From the NCBI RefSeq assembly GCF_003231275.1, contig NZ_QKVL01000021.1, forward strand, positions 1 through 64,000: a stretch of 64,000 nucleotides of DNA, in the 5' to 3' direction. The number at the start of each line of letters is the position of its first letter. The first letter of the stretch is position 1. Below, piece after piece: positions 1 through 7,323 of this stretch. Under the pieces are notes generated by a model. That model ran no database searches, was not told the origin of the DNA, and saw only the letters and a program-made list of their open reading frames with translations. The position numbers were made by a program, and so were the translations under genes. The DNA comes from Pseudomonas huaxiensis. GTDB taxonomy: Bacteria > Pseudomonadota > Gammaproteobacteria > Pseudomonadales > Pseudomonadaceae.

Positions 1-2088
1 CTTGACCTGTGGATCCAGCAGCGTGATACCGCCGACCACGGTCAGCTCAGGCATCACTTTGCCGGTCACGCTGAACTCCAGGCCGTTGTTTTCCTGGCGA
101 CCGTCCTGGGTGTAGAGCCCGGCGCTGTTCTTGTAGTTGTTCGGCTTGTCGATATTGAAGAAGGCCAGGGTGAGCAGGGTGTCGCCCACGGTCGCCTTCG
201 CGCCGATTTCATACTGTTCGCTGATCTGCGGGGCCAGCGCCTGACCGGCGTTGATCGCATCGCTTGGTGCTACGCCGCCGGCCTGCAGGCCTTCGATGTA
301 GGTGGCGTAGGTGGTCAGCCAAGGCACTGGCTTGTAGATAAGCGAGATGTTTGGCGACGTCTTGCTCTTGTTGTACTTGGTCTCGGTCTCCGGTGTGCCG
401 AAGGCCTTGGCATAGACGAACTCGTTGGTGTAACTCTTGATTTGGGTCTGGGTCACGCCAAGGATGGTCGACCACTGCTCGTTGAAGGTGATGATGTCGC
501 CGAGCAGGAAGTTGTTGGTTTCCGCGCTGTTGGCCAGACGCTGGTCGCCATGACCGATGGACCAGCCAGGCTTGGTCACTTGCGGCTGCTCGCTCAGCGG
601 AATGTCACCTACAGGCGACTTGTACTGCCAGCTCGGGTACGGGATGTGATCTTCGTACTGCTTCACCCGGGTGGTGTTGCCCTGGTAGCCCACGGTCAGT
701 TTGTGATCCAGCGGGCCGGTGGCGAAGGCGGCGTCGAGGAACAGCGAGCCGGATTTTTCTTCGCTTTCGATCGGGGCAAAGGCGTAGATCGGCTGGCTGT
801 AGGTGGTGGCGCTGGTCAGCGTCGGACCGGTGTAGGTGAACTCATCGGTGTACTGCTGGGCCGCAAAGGCCGCACGCACGGTGAAGGTGTCGTTCAGGCG
901 CCAGTTGGCGCGCACGCCGGCCTTGTCGGTTTCGTTGTCGGAGAACGACCATTTCTGGCTGTACAGCTTGTCGTTTTTCAGCGACGAGGCATCAGGTCGC
1001 TCGATGCCCGGTGCGACGTACCAATAGCTGCTCAGACCGCGCACCTGATTCTTGCGATGGGACGCATCGAACTGGATCTGCAGGTCGTCGTTGACGTTCC
1101 AGTCCAGTGCCGCGCTGATCATCTGGCGACGGTGCTTTTGCAGGTCGATGGCGGTCTCGCCGTCCTGGGTCAGCACGTTCAGGCGATAGGCGAACACGCC
1201 GGTGTCGTCGATCTTGCCGCCGAAGTCGCCATGCATGTAGTAGTTTTCGCCGCCGGCGTTGCCGAGAGTGACGCTGTTGTAGCGCTCGTAGGTCGGGCGC
1301 TTGAGCACGTAGTTGACCAGGCCGCCGGGCGTGCCCGGGCCATACAGGAAGCCGGTCAGGCCAGTGATGATTTCCAGTTGCTCGGTGTCTTCGATGAAGT
1401 TGCCGGCATCGGCGCCGTTGCTGAAGCGCAGGCCGTCGTTGGCGATGTTCATGTTGCCGGAGCCGCTGAAGCCGCGGATCGCGACGGCGCTGGCATAACC
1501 GGCGGAGCGTGGCCCGTAGAGCTGGGTCGCGGGGTTGCGCTTGAACACGTCGTCGAGGCTGGTGGTCTGGGTGTTCTTGAGGAATTCCTGGGACACCACG
1601 CTCATGGAGTACGGCGTGTCTTGTAGCTTCATGGCGCCGAGGGCGCCGACGTTCTTGACGGTTTCTGCGCGATAGCCGGCGGCGGCGCTGCCGTCAGCGC
1701 TGGCGACCTTGGCGTTGATATCGGTGTTGGGCAGGGCGATTGCGTTTTCTTCCACGGCTACCAGGCTGTAAGTCCCGGCACTGCTCTGTTGCAGTTGCAG
1801 GCCGCTGCCGCGCAGGGCCTGTTGCAGCGCGCCGACGGCGTCGTACTGGCCTTTGACCGGGGCCGAGGTGCGGCCGCTGGCCAGCGCCGGGTCCAGGGTC
1901 AGGGCGATGCCGGCCTGGCTGGCGATCTGGTTCAGGGTGGTGGCCAGTGGCGCGGCCGGCAGGTTGTAGCTGCGCAGGTTGCCGGCCTGTTCGGCGGCGA
2001 TCAGCGGGGTGCTGGCCAACGGTGCGGCGATGGCAATGGCCACGGCCAGCAGACTTGGACGCAGGAAGCTTTCGATTGAGCGGGTCAT
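1..2088 (-). CDS. TonB-dependent siderophore receptor with signalling domain (3' end outside window)
   Basis: Outer-membrane receptor of the FpvA/FecA transducer type. The visible 696 residues start at ATG 2088 and the frame is still open at base 1, so the C-terminal part of the barrel is missing. An N-terminal signal peptide ends near residue 35. It is followed by an STN (secretin/TonB short N-terminal) domain at about residues 45-95, with the segment QIASQAGIALTLDP, then the plug domain (AIRGFSGSGN, LYGPGTPGGLVNY) and barrel strands. The STN domain means the receptor not only imports a ferric chelate but signals to the FecR-like protein encoded just upstream. The ligand cannot be told from sequence; import of a ferric siderophore by TonB energy is the family role. 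Confidence 0.93.
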   Translation of the reverse strand, partial: MTRSIESFLRPSLLAVAIAIAAPLASTPLIAAEQAGNLRSYNLPAAPLATTLNQIASQAGIALTLDPALASGRTSAPVKGQYDAVGALQQALRGSGLQLQQSSAGTYSLVAVEENAIALPNTDINAKVASADGSAAAGYRAETVKNVGALGAMKLQDTPYSMSVVSQEFLKNTQTTSLDDVFKRNPATQLYGPRSAGYASAVAIRGFSGSGNMNIANDGLRFSNGADAGNFIEDTEQLEIITGLTGFLYGPGTPGGLVNYVLKRPTYERYNSVTLGNAGGENYYMHGDFGGKIDDTGVFAYRLNVLTQDGETAIDLQKHRRQMISAALDWNVNDDLQIQFDASHRKNQVRGLSSYWYVAPGIERPDASSLKNDKLYSQKWSFSDNETDKAGVRANWRLNDTFTVRAAFAAQQYTDEFTYTGPTLTSATTYSQPIYAFAPIESEEKSGSLFLDAAFATGPLDHKLTVGYQGNTTRVKQYEDHIPYPSWQYKSPVGDIPLSEQPQVTKPGWSIGHGDQRLANSAETNNFLLGDIITFNEQWSTILGVTQTQIKSYTNEFVYAKAFGTPETETKYNKSKTSPNISLIYKPVPWLTTYATYIEGLQAGGVAPSDAINAGQALAPQISEQYEIGAKATVGDTLLTLAFFNIDKPNNYKNSAGLYTQDGRQENNGLEFSVTGKVMPELTVVGGITLLDPQVK

Positions 2089-2188
2089 GCGGGTCCTCGA
2101 CGGGATATGTGCTAACTAGCCTCCTTGCCGAGCGAGAATTGAAAAGTGATAGGGCTGGATGAAAATATTTTTGATTTAGATTTCGGGG

Positions 2189-2280
2189 CCTCAATCGCTG
2201 CGGTTCGGCGCCCCGACAAGCCAGCTCCCACAGGTACGGTGGATGCCGACCCTGTGGGAGCTGGCTTGCCAGCAATGAGG
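2189..2280. repeat. REP-type palindrome
   Basis: Two 18-nt arms (2217-2234 and 2251-2268, core GTGGGAGCTGGCTTG) pair perfectly around a 16-nt loop. It sits between the receptor start and the fecR-like stop. Bases 2193-2230 are identical to 30499-30536. Related palindromes lie at 7205, 12719, 23518 and 30498. This is the usual extragenic palindrome of fluorescent pseudomonads. Confidence 0.85.
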
Positions 2281-2286
2281 ACGCGT

Positions 2287-3264
2287 TTACTTGTCGCCGC
2301 GCGCCATCACCGTTACCCACCAAGGCGTCCGTTGCTGTACCTGCACCGGCAGGGTCGGCAACAGCGATTTCAGCGCCAGATCGGTGTCATGCAGCGGGAA
2401 GCTGCCGGTGATGCGCAAATCGGCGACTTCGGGTGCAACGCCCAGGTAACCGGCGCGATAACGCCCCAGCTCGCCCAGCAGGTCCGCCAGTCGCACGTTG
2501 TCGACCACCAGCATGCCGCGGGTCCAGGCGTCGGCGCCGGGCTTGAGGGTGTTGATGCGACCCAACTGGTCGTGGCTCATCAACACTTCCTGGCCTTCAT
2601 GCACGATCTGCTCGTCGCCGCTGTCCTGCGGTTTGGCGGCCACGGCCGACTGCAACACGCTCAGGCGCGTGCCATCGCCTTCCAGGCGAACCAGGAAGCG
2701 CGTGCCCAACGCCCGCATGCGGCCATCATCGGTGGCGACGACGAACGGACGGGTGTCGTTGGCTTTGTGCCCGGTCTCGATGGAAATCTCGCCGTCGTGC
2801 AGCACGATCAGACGTTCGTTCTCGGTAAAGCGGATGTCCACCGCCGAATGGGTGTTCAGGCTGATCAGCGTGCCGTCGTCCAGGCGCAGGCTGCGTTGCT
2901 CGCCCGTGGCGGTACGCTGGTCGGCGAGCCAGTAACCCAGCGTCTGATGAGCATTGACCCAACTGAGCAAACCACCCACCAGCAACAGGCTGGCCAGCCC
3001 GCTGCCGAGCTTGCGCACGCGCTGGCGCAGGCTGACCCGGGATTGCATCAGGGCCTTGCGCGCCGGGCCTGCCGCGGCGGCGAAGCGCTGGTCGAGCATG
3101 CCCAGTTGCAGCCAGGCGCGGGCGTGTTCTTCGCTGGCGGCATGCCAGCGCTCGAAGTCGGCGCGTTCCTGGGCGTTGCCGCTGCCGGCATCCAGGCAGA
3201 GTTGCCAGGCAATGGCGGCATCGAGCACACCGGCCGATACCGGTCTGGCGTTAAACGCGCTCAT
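2287..3264 (-). CDS. FecR-family anti-sigma regulator
   Basis: Inner-membrane regulator that relays the receptor signal to the ECF sigma factor. The 325-residue protein starts at ATG 3264, which overlaps the sigma gene stop as ATGA; a longer frame reaching 3294 would run into that gene. It has an N-terminal cytoplasmic domain with FERWHAASEEHARAW (DUF4880-like), one membrane segment at about residues 90-105 (LASLLLVGGLLSWVNA), and the periplasmic FecR domain (RSLRLDDGTLISLNTHSAVD, then GTRFLVRLEGDGTRLSVLQ). It lies between sigma factor and receptor in the standard fecI-fecR-fecA order on one strand. Confidence 0.93.
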   Translation of the reverse strand: MSAFNARPVSAGVLDAAIAWQLCLDAGSGNAQERADFERWHAASEEHARAWLQLGMLDQRFAAAAGPARKALMQSRVSLRQRVRKLGSGLASLLLVGGLLSWVNAHQTLGYWLADQRTATGEQRSLRLDDGTLISLNTHSAVDIRFTENERLIVLHDGEISIETGHKANDTRPFVVATDDGRMRALGTRFLVRLEGDGTRLSVLQSAVAAKPQDSGDEQIVHEGQEVLMSHDQLGRINTLKPGADAWTRGMLVVDNVRLADLLGELGRYRAGYLGVAPEVADLRITGSFPLHDTDLALKSLLPTLPVQVQQRTPWWVTVMARGDK

Positions 3265-3779
3265 GTCGGTTCGCCGTACAGCGCGATGTAGCACTGGCGC
3301 ATGCCCTGGGCCAGGTACTGACGCACTCGCGGCACGGAAACGCCGAGCTTTTCGGCGATCTCGGCATGGTTCATGCCGTCCAGGCGGTTGTACAGGAACG
3401 CGGCGCGGGCCTTGCTCGACAGTTTGCCGAGCAGGCGGTCAATGGCCTTGAGGTCTTCGAGGATCAGCAGCAATGCTTCGGGAGACGGTTGCTCGGCCTC
3501 GGGCACCAGCAGCAGTTCTTCCAGATACGCCTGCTCCAGCGCCGAACGACGGAAATGGTCGAACAGCAGGCCCTTGGCCACGGCCATGAGGAACGCCCGC
3601 GGCTGGCGCGGCGCCGGCAATGCGTCGCGACCGAGCAGGCGCACGAAAGTGTCCTGACTCAGGTCTTCGGCGCGCTCTGCGCTGGCAAGGTTGCGGCGCA
3701 ACCAGGCGAGCAGCCAACTGCGGTGGTCGCGGTACAGCGCACCGACCAGCTCGTGGTGAGGGCTAGGCACGGACGACAA
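3261..3779 (-). CDS. FecI-family ECF RNA polymerase sigma factor
   Basis: Extracytoplasmic-function sigma factor of 172 residues, expected to direct transcription of the adjacent TonB receptor gene. Region 2 contains EDLSQDTFVRLLGRD and AFLMAVAKGLLFDHFRR; region 4 contains LDGMNHAEIAEKLGVSVPRVRQYL, a helix-turn-helix for the -35 element. The first in-frame start is TTG 3779, preceded by GGGGAA; GTG 3770 is an alternative three codons in. The stop overlaps the fecR-like start by four bases. A Fur-like box lies about 35 bp upstream, which fits iron repression. Confidence 0.93.
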   Translation of the reverse strand: MSSVPSPHHELVGALYRDHRSWLLAWLRRNLASAERAEDLSQDTFVRLLGRDALPAPRQPRAFLMAVAKGLLFDHFRRSALEQAYLEELLLVPEAEQPSPEALLLILEDLKAIDRLLGKLSSKARAAFLYNRLDGMNHAEIAEKLGVSVPRVRQYLAQGMRQCYIALYGEPT

Positions 3780-3810
3780 GGCGTTCCCCGGGAAAAAGAA
3801 TGCGTTAACT

Positions 3811-3829
3811 AACGAGAATTATTCGCGAT
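3811..3829. promoter_or_regulatory. Candidate Fur box upstream of the fecI-like gene
   Basis: The plus-strand text AACGAGAATTATTCGCGAT resembles the pseudomonad Fur site form AATGAGAATTATTCTCATT, with 15 of 19 matches by eye. It lies 32 bp upstream of the sigma factor start. Iron repression of such sigma genes is well established; binding here is inferred. Confidence 0.6.
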
Positions 3830-3895
3830 TGTGTCAGAGCCAGTGGCAGTGTGCAATTAACGCTCATCGGATTCAGCGCGGTCGGGGAGCAGCGA

Positions 3896-4606
3896 TTACA
3901 TCCCGTGGCTTTGCTGGCGCTTGCGCCGCCAGCCCTGGAGACGTTGCTCCAGAGCTTTCGGGCTGTCCAGTTGCTGGCGCCGGGCCTGACTGAACAGAAT
4001 CAGCGCCAGTTCTGCGGTGACCTGGGCGTCGGCGCTGGCGTTATGACGTTCCTCGACCAGCAGCTTGAAGTGCGCCACCCAGTCGTCCAGGCCGGCGTCG
4101 CGCATCACCACATCCGGGTTGAGCAGCGGCGCCAGTTCCGCCACGTCCATGAACGGGTGCACGAGCTTGTAGCCGAGGCTGTCCTTGAGCGCGCGGCTGA
4201 GCATGCGCTGGTCGAAACCGGCGTGGAAGGCCAGCAGCGGGCTGTCGCCGATGAAGTCCATCAGGTCCAGCAGCGCTTCCACCGGGTCGCAGCCGGCGGC
4301 GATGGCGCTGGGCGCCAGGCCGTGGATCAGCACGCTGGGGGCGAGTTTGTGGTCGTGGCGGTGCAGGGTGCGTTCGAACTGCTGGCTGAAATCGATGGCG
4401 CCGTCTTCGATCACCACGGCGCCGATGGACAGCACCTGATCGCGGTTGACGTTCAGGCCGCTGGTTTCCAGGTCCAGCACCACCCAGCGCTGCTTGCCCA
4501 GCGGCGTCTCGCCAAGCACCGGCGGCGTACCCAGCCCGGCCAGGCGCTGGCGCTGCACGTCGTCGAGGGTGGGTTGGCTGGGACGCAGCCAGGCAAACAA
4601 ACTCAT
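3896..4606 (-). CDS. DnaQ-like 3'-5' exonuclease
   Basis: A 236-residue DEDD exonuclease of the DNA polymerase III epsilon type. Exo I is WVVLDLETSGLN with the D-E pair; Exo II is LLAFHAGFDQRML; Exo III is HNASADAQVTAELAL, of the H-x4-D form, so the catalytic set looks complete. ATG 4606 was chosen because the longer frame (to 4678) would invade the upstream gene, from which it is separated by 10 bp. The two genes are probably one transcript. I recall the same pairing in P. aeruginosa (PA3232/PA3233). It is a stand-alone nuclease, shorter and different from DnaQ; its substrate is unknown. Confidence 0.9.
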   Translation of the reverse strand: MSLFAWLRPSQPTLDDVQRQRLAGLGTPPVLGETPLGKQRWVVLDLETSGLNVNRDQVLSIGAVVIEDGAIDFSQQFERTLHRHDHKLAPSVLIHGLAPSAIAAGCDPVEALLDLMDFIGDSPLLAFHAGFDQRMLSRALKDSLGYKLVHPFMDVAELAPLLNPDVVMRDAGLDDWVAHFKLLVEERHNASADAQVTAELALILFSQARRQQLDSPKALEQRLQGWRRKRQQSHGM

Positions 4607-4616
4607 AGCTGGGAAC

Positions 4617-6554
4617 TCACAATTGGTAACGCAGGGCCAGACTGCTTTGCAGGCGCTGGGCCTGACGCAGCGATTCACGCAGGATGCGCCGGTCCAGGTC
4701 GTTGAGGCTGTCCGGGTCGACGCGGTTGGAGTAGGGCAGGTTCTGCCGGGTCTGCAACTGGTGCTGCTGCATGCGGGTCTGCTGGATGAAATGGTAGGCC
4801 TCTTCGAAGGCGCCGCCGTCCAGCGGGTCGATGACTTCCTTTTCCACCAGTTGGCGCAGGCGCTCCAGGGTGTTGTTGGCGCTGATGCCGTTGGCCAGGG
4901 CCAGCAAGCGCGCGCCGTCGACGAAGGGCGTCAGGCCCTGGACCTTGAGATCGAGGGTGGCGGCCTTGTCGTTGCCGCTGCGGGTCAGGACGAACTCGCG
5001 GAAGCGCCCCACAGGCGGTTTCTGGCGCAGCGCGTTGTCCGCCATCATGCGCTGGAACAGGCGATTGTCGGCGACCTGATCGAGGACGCTCTGGCGCAGT
5101 TGTTCACAACTGTCGTCATTGCCCCAGACCACCCGCAGGTCGAAATAGATGCTCGATGCCAGCAGGTTTTCCGGGGTCGCCTCACGGATGAAGGCGGAGA
5201 AGCGCCGCGCCCATTCGGCCCGCGACAGGCACAGCTCGGGGTTGCCGGCCATGATGTTGCCTTTGCACAGGCTGAAGCCGCATTGCGCCAGGCCCTGGTT
5301 GATGTGTTGCGCCAGCGGCAACAGGCGCCCGCGAATCTCCGCGGCTTCGGCCGCGTCGCGGGCGTCGAACAGGATGCCGTTGTCCTGGTCGGTGTGCAGG
5401 GTCTGTTCGCGGCGGCCTTCGCTGCCGAAGCAGAGCCAGGTGAACGGTACGCCCGGGTCGCCCTTTTCCTCGATCGCCAGTTCGATCACCCGGCACACGG
5501 TGTGGTCGTTGAGCAGGGTGATGATGTGGGTGATCTGGGTCGAGGACGCGCCGTGGGCCAGCATGCGCTCGACAAGCTGGCCGATTTCGCCGCGCATGGC
5601 CACCAGGCTTTCCAGGCGCGGGGCGCTGCGGATGGTGCGGGCCAGGTGGACCAGATCGACCCGTTGCAGGGAAAACAGGTCGCGCTCGGAAACTACGCCG
5701 CACAGGCGGCGGTCTTCCACCAGGCAGACGTGGGCGATATGCCGCTCGGTCATGGCGATGGCGGCGTCGAAAGCGCTGGCCTGGGGCGTGAGGTAGAACG
5801 GCGAGACGGTCATGTGGCCGGACACCGCCGAGTCGAAGTCGGTCTCGGCCCGGGCCACGACCTGGCGCAGGTCGCGCAGGGTGAAGATGCCAACCGGGAA
5901 GCGTGCGTCATCGATGATCACGATGCTGCCGACCTGGGTTTCATCCATCAGCCGCACGGCTTCGCGCAGGCTGGTCTGCGGCGTACAGGCCACCGGGTGG
6001 CGCATGGCGAGTTCGCCGAGGCGGGTGTTCAGCGAATACTGGTTGCCGAGGGTTTCCACCGCGCGGCGCTGCACCTGCTGGTTGACCTGGTCGAGCAGGC
6101 TGCTGACCCCGCGCAGAGCGAAATCGCGGAATACCTCGGAGAGGGCGAACAGGCGGATGAACGCTGCCTTGTTCAGTTGCAGGCAGAAGGTGTCCTCGCC
6201 GGCCACGTGCTCGGTACGGGTGGCGCGCTCACCCAACAGGGCAGCCAGCGGGAAGCATTCGCCGCGCGCGATTTCGAAGGTGGTTTCAGTGTCGCCCTTG
6301 ACCACATGGGTGCGTTCGCCGACCACGCGGCCCTGCTTGACGATATAAAAATGCTCGACCGGGCCGTCGGCGGGCTTGATGATGCTGTCGCCGGCTGCGT
6401 AGAAACGCAGTTGGCACTGCTCGACCAGATAGGCCAGATGGGCATTTTCCATCTGATTGAACGGCGGGAAGCGTTGCAGGAACTGCATGGTGCCCTGGAT
6501 GTTCTGCATGACTGCAGTTTTCCCGGCTTGGGTGAAAGCGTCCATTTTGCTCAT
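4617..6554 (-). CDS. cNMP-binding/CBS/DUF294 putative nucleotidyltransferase
   Basis: A 645-residue cytoplasmic protein with three recognisable parts. Residues ~25-140 form a cyclic-nucleotide-binding fold (FYAAGDSIIKPADGPVEHFY). Residues ~170-290 are a pair of CBS domains (VGSIVIIDDARFPVGIFTLR, VCLVEDRRLCGVVSERDLF). The C-terminal half is a DUF294 nucleotidyltransferase-like region with GSEGRREQTLHTDQDNGI, the GS-x-D-x-D signature, and a helical end. The family is a GlnD-like sensor/transferase; in P. aeruginosa I recall the homologue beside an acetate permease. Here it is followed by an exonuclease gene and faces a response regulator. Substrate and effector are not known. Confidence 0.88.
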   Translation of the reverse strand: MSKMDAFTQAGKTAVMQNIQGTMQFLQRFPPFNQMENAHLAYLVEQCQLRFYAAGDSIIKPADGPVEHFYIVKQGRVVGERTHVVKGDTETTFEIARGECFPLAALLGERATRTEHVAGEDTFCLQLNKAAFIRLFALSEVFRDFALRGVSSLLDQVNQQVQRRAVETLGNQYSLNTRLGELAMRHPVACTPQTSLREAVRLMDETQVGSIVIIDDARFPVGIFTLRDLRQVVARAETDFDSAVSGHMTVSPFYLTPQASAFDAAIAMTERHIAHVCLVEDRRLCGVVSERDLFSLQRVDLVHLARTIRSAPRLESLVAMRGEIGQLVERMLAHGASSTQITHIITLLNDHTVCRVIELAIEEKGDPGVPFTWLCFGSEGRREQTLHTDQDNGILFDARDAAEAAEIRGRLLPLAQHINQGLAQCGFSLCKGNIMAGNPELCLSRAEWARRFSAFIREATPENLLASSIYFDLRVVWGNDDSCEQLRQSVLDQVADNRLFQRMMADNALRQKPPVGRFREFVLTRSGNDKAATLDLKVQGLTPFVDGARLLALANGISANNTLERLRQLVEKEVIDPLDGGAFEEAYHFIQQTRMQQHQLQTRQNLPYSNRVDPDSLNDLDRRILRESLRQAQRLQSSLALRYQL

Positions 6555-6753
6555 CGGCGTGACCGTTCCAGGGTTTCGTCCAGGGAAACCGTTTTGTTGT
6601 TATTGCCTTCATGGTCGGCTGCGGGTTACCCGGTGCCCATTGGACGTAAGTCTAAGGGGCTGATGCTCGACGAAATACAGGTTGCACGCACCGCGAATGC
6701 GGTCTGAACTTGGTTTACGGGACATTTTGCAGGTCACCGACGATGAGACACCC

Positions 6754-7203
6754 ATGCCCGATCACGATGATTTACTGAGCGACGCCGAGCGTGCGGCGTT
6801 GGCGGAGCTTACGGCGCCGCCGCCCAGCCCGCAGAAAGTGCTGATCGTCGACGACGACGACGATGACGCCCGCGCGCTGCTGGCCGAGATCCTCGCGTTT
6901 CACGGTGTCGAGTGTGTGACGTTGACGGCGGCTGACGATGCGCTGCAGGTCATTGCGAGCGACCGGCGCATTGGTTTGTTGATCACGGATTTGCGGATGG
7001 GGCCGTTTGATGGCCTGGAGCTGATTCGCAAGGTGCGCGAGTCGGAGCGGGCGGCGCTGCCGATCATCATCATTTCTGGCGATGCGGAGGTTCAGGATGT
7101 GATTACGGCGATGCATTTGAGCGTGGTGGATTTTCTGCTCAAGCCGATTGATGTGGATAAGTTGATGGAGTTGGTGCGCAGTGAGTTGGGGATTCAGGAA
7201 TGA
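6754..7203 (+). CDS. Single-domain response regulator (receiver only)
   Basis: A 149-residue protein with a 35-residue polar leader and one CheY-like receiver domain. VLIVDDDDDDARALLAE holds the acidic pocket, LLITDLRMGPFDGLELI holds the phosphoacceptor Asp, IIIISGDA holds the conserved Ser/Thr position and FLLKPID the conserved Lys. No output domain follows. ATG 6754 gives the leader MPDHDDLL; the open frame extends to 6682 but has no better start. The start has no strong Shine-Dalgarno sequence. Divergent from the cNMP/CBS gene; the partner kinase is not in the window. Confidence 0.88.
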   Translation: MPDHDDLLSDAERAALAELTAPPPSPQKVLIVDDDDDDARALLAEILAFHGVECVTLTAADDALQVIASDRRIGLLITDLRMGPFDGLELIRKVRESERAALPIIIISGDAEVQDVITAMHLSVVDFLLKPIDVDKLMELVRSELGIQE

Positions 7204-7204
7204 G

Positions 7205-7307
7205 CTGGGGCCGCTTTGCAGCCCATCGCTGGCAAGCCAGCTCCCACAGACATTTCACCGAACCCGTGGGAGCTGGCTTGCCAGCGATGGGCCGCAAGCG
7301 GCCCCAG
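7205..7307. repeat. Long REP-type palindrome between convergent genes
   Basis: The left arm around CATCGCTGGCAAGCCAGCTC and right arm around GAGCTGGCTTGCCAGCGATG extend outward through GGGGCCGC/GCGGCCCC, giving about 40-nt imperfect arms. It fills the space between the response regulator stop (7203) and the glcB stop (7324) and may act as a two-way terminator. Confidence 0.85.
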
Positions 7308-7323
7308 ATCTTACCGACGCAAA

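Noticed and set aside
442..1626. 394-codon plus-strand frame opposite the TonB receptor
   Set aside because: No family features, and the receptor reading is continuous on the other strand.
3780..3895. Small coding frame between the fecI-like gene and the exonuclease gene
   Set aside because: Frames crossing this gap are shadows; the gap contains the Fur-like box and presumably the promoter.
4446..6707. 753-codon open frame on the plus strand opposite the cNMP/CBS/DUF294 gene
   Set aside because: Same kind of antisense shadow; the minus-strand frame has three recognisable domains.
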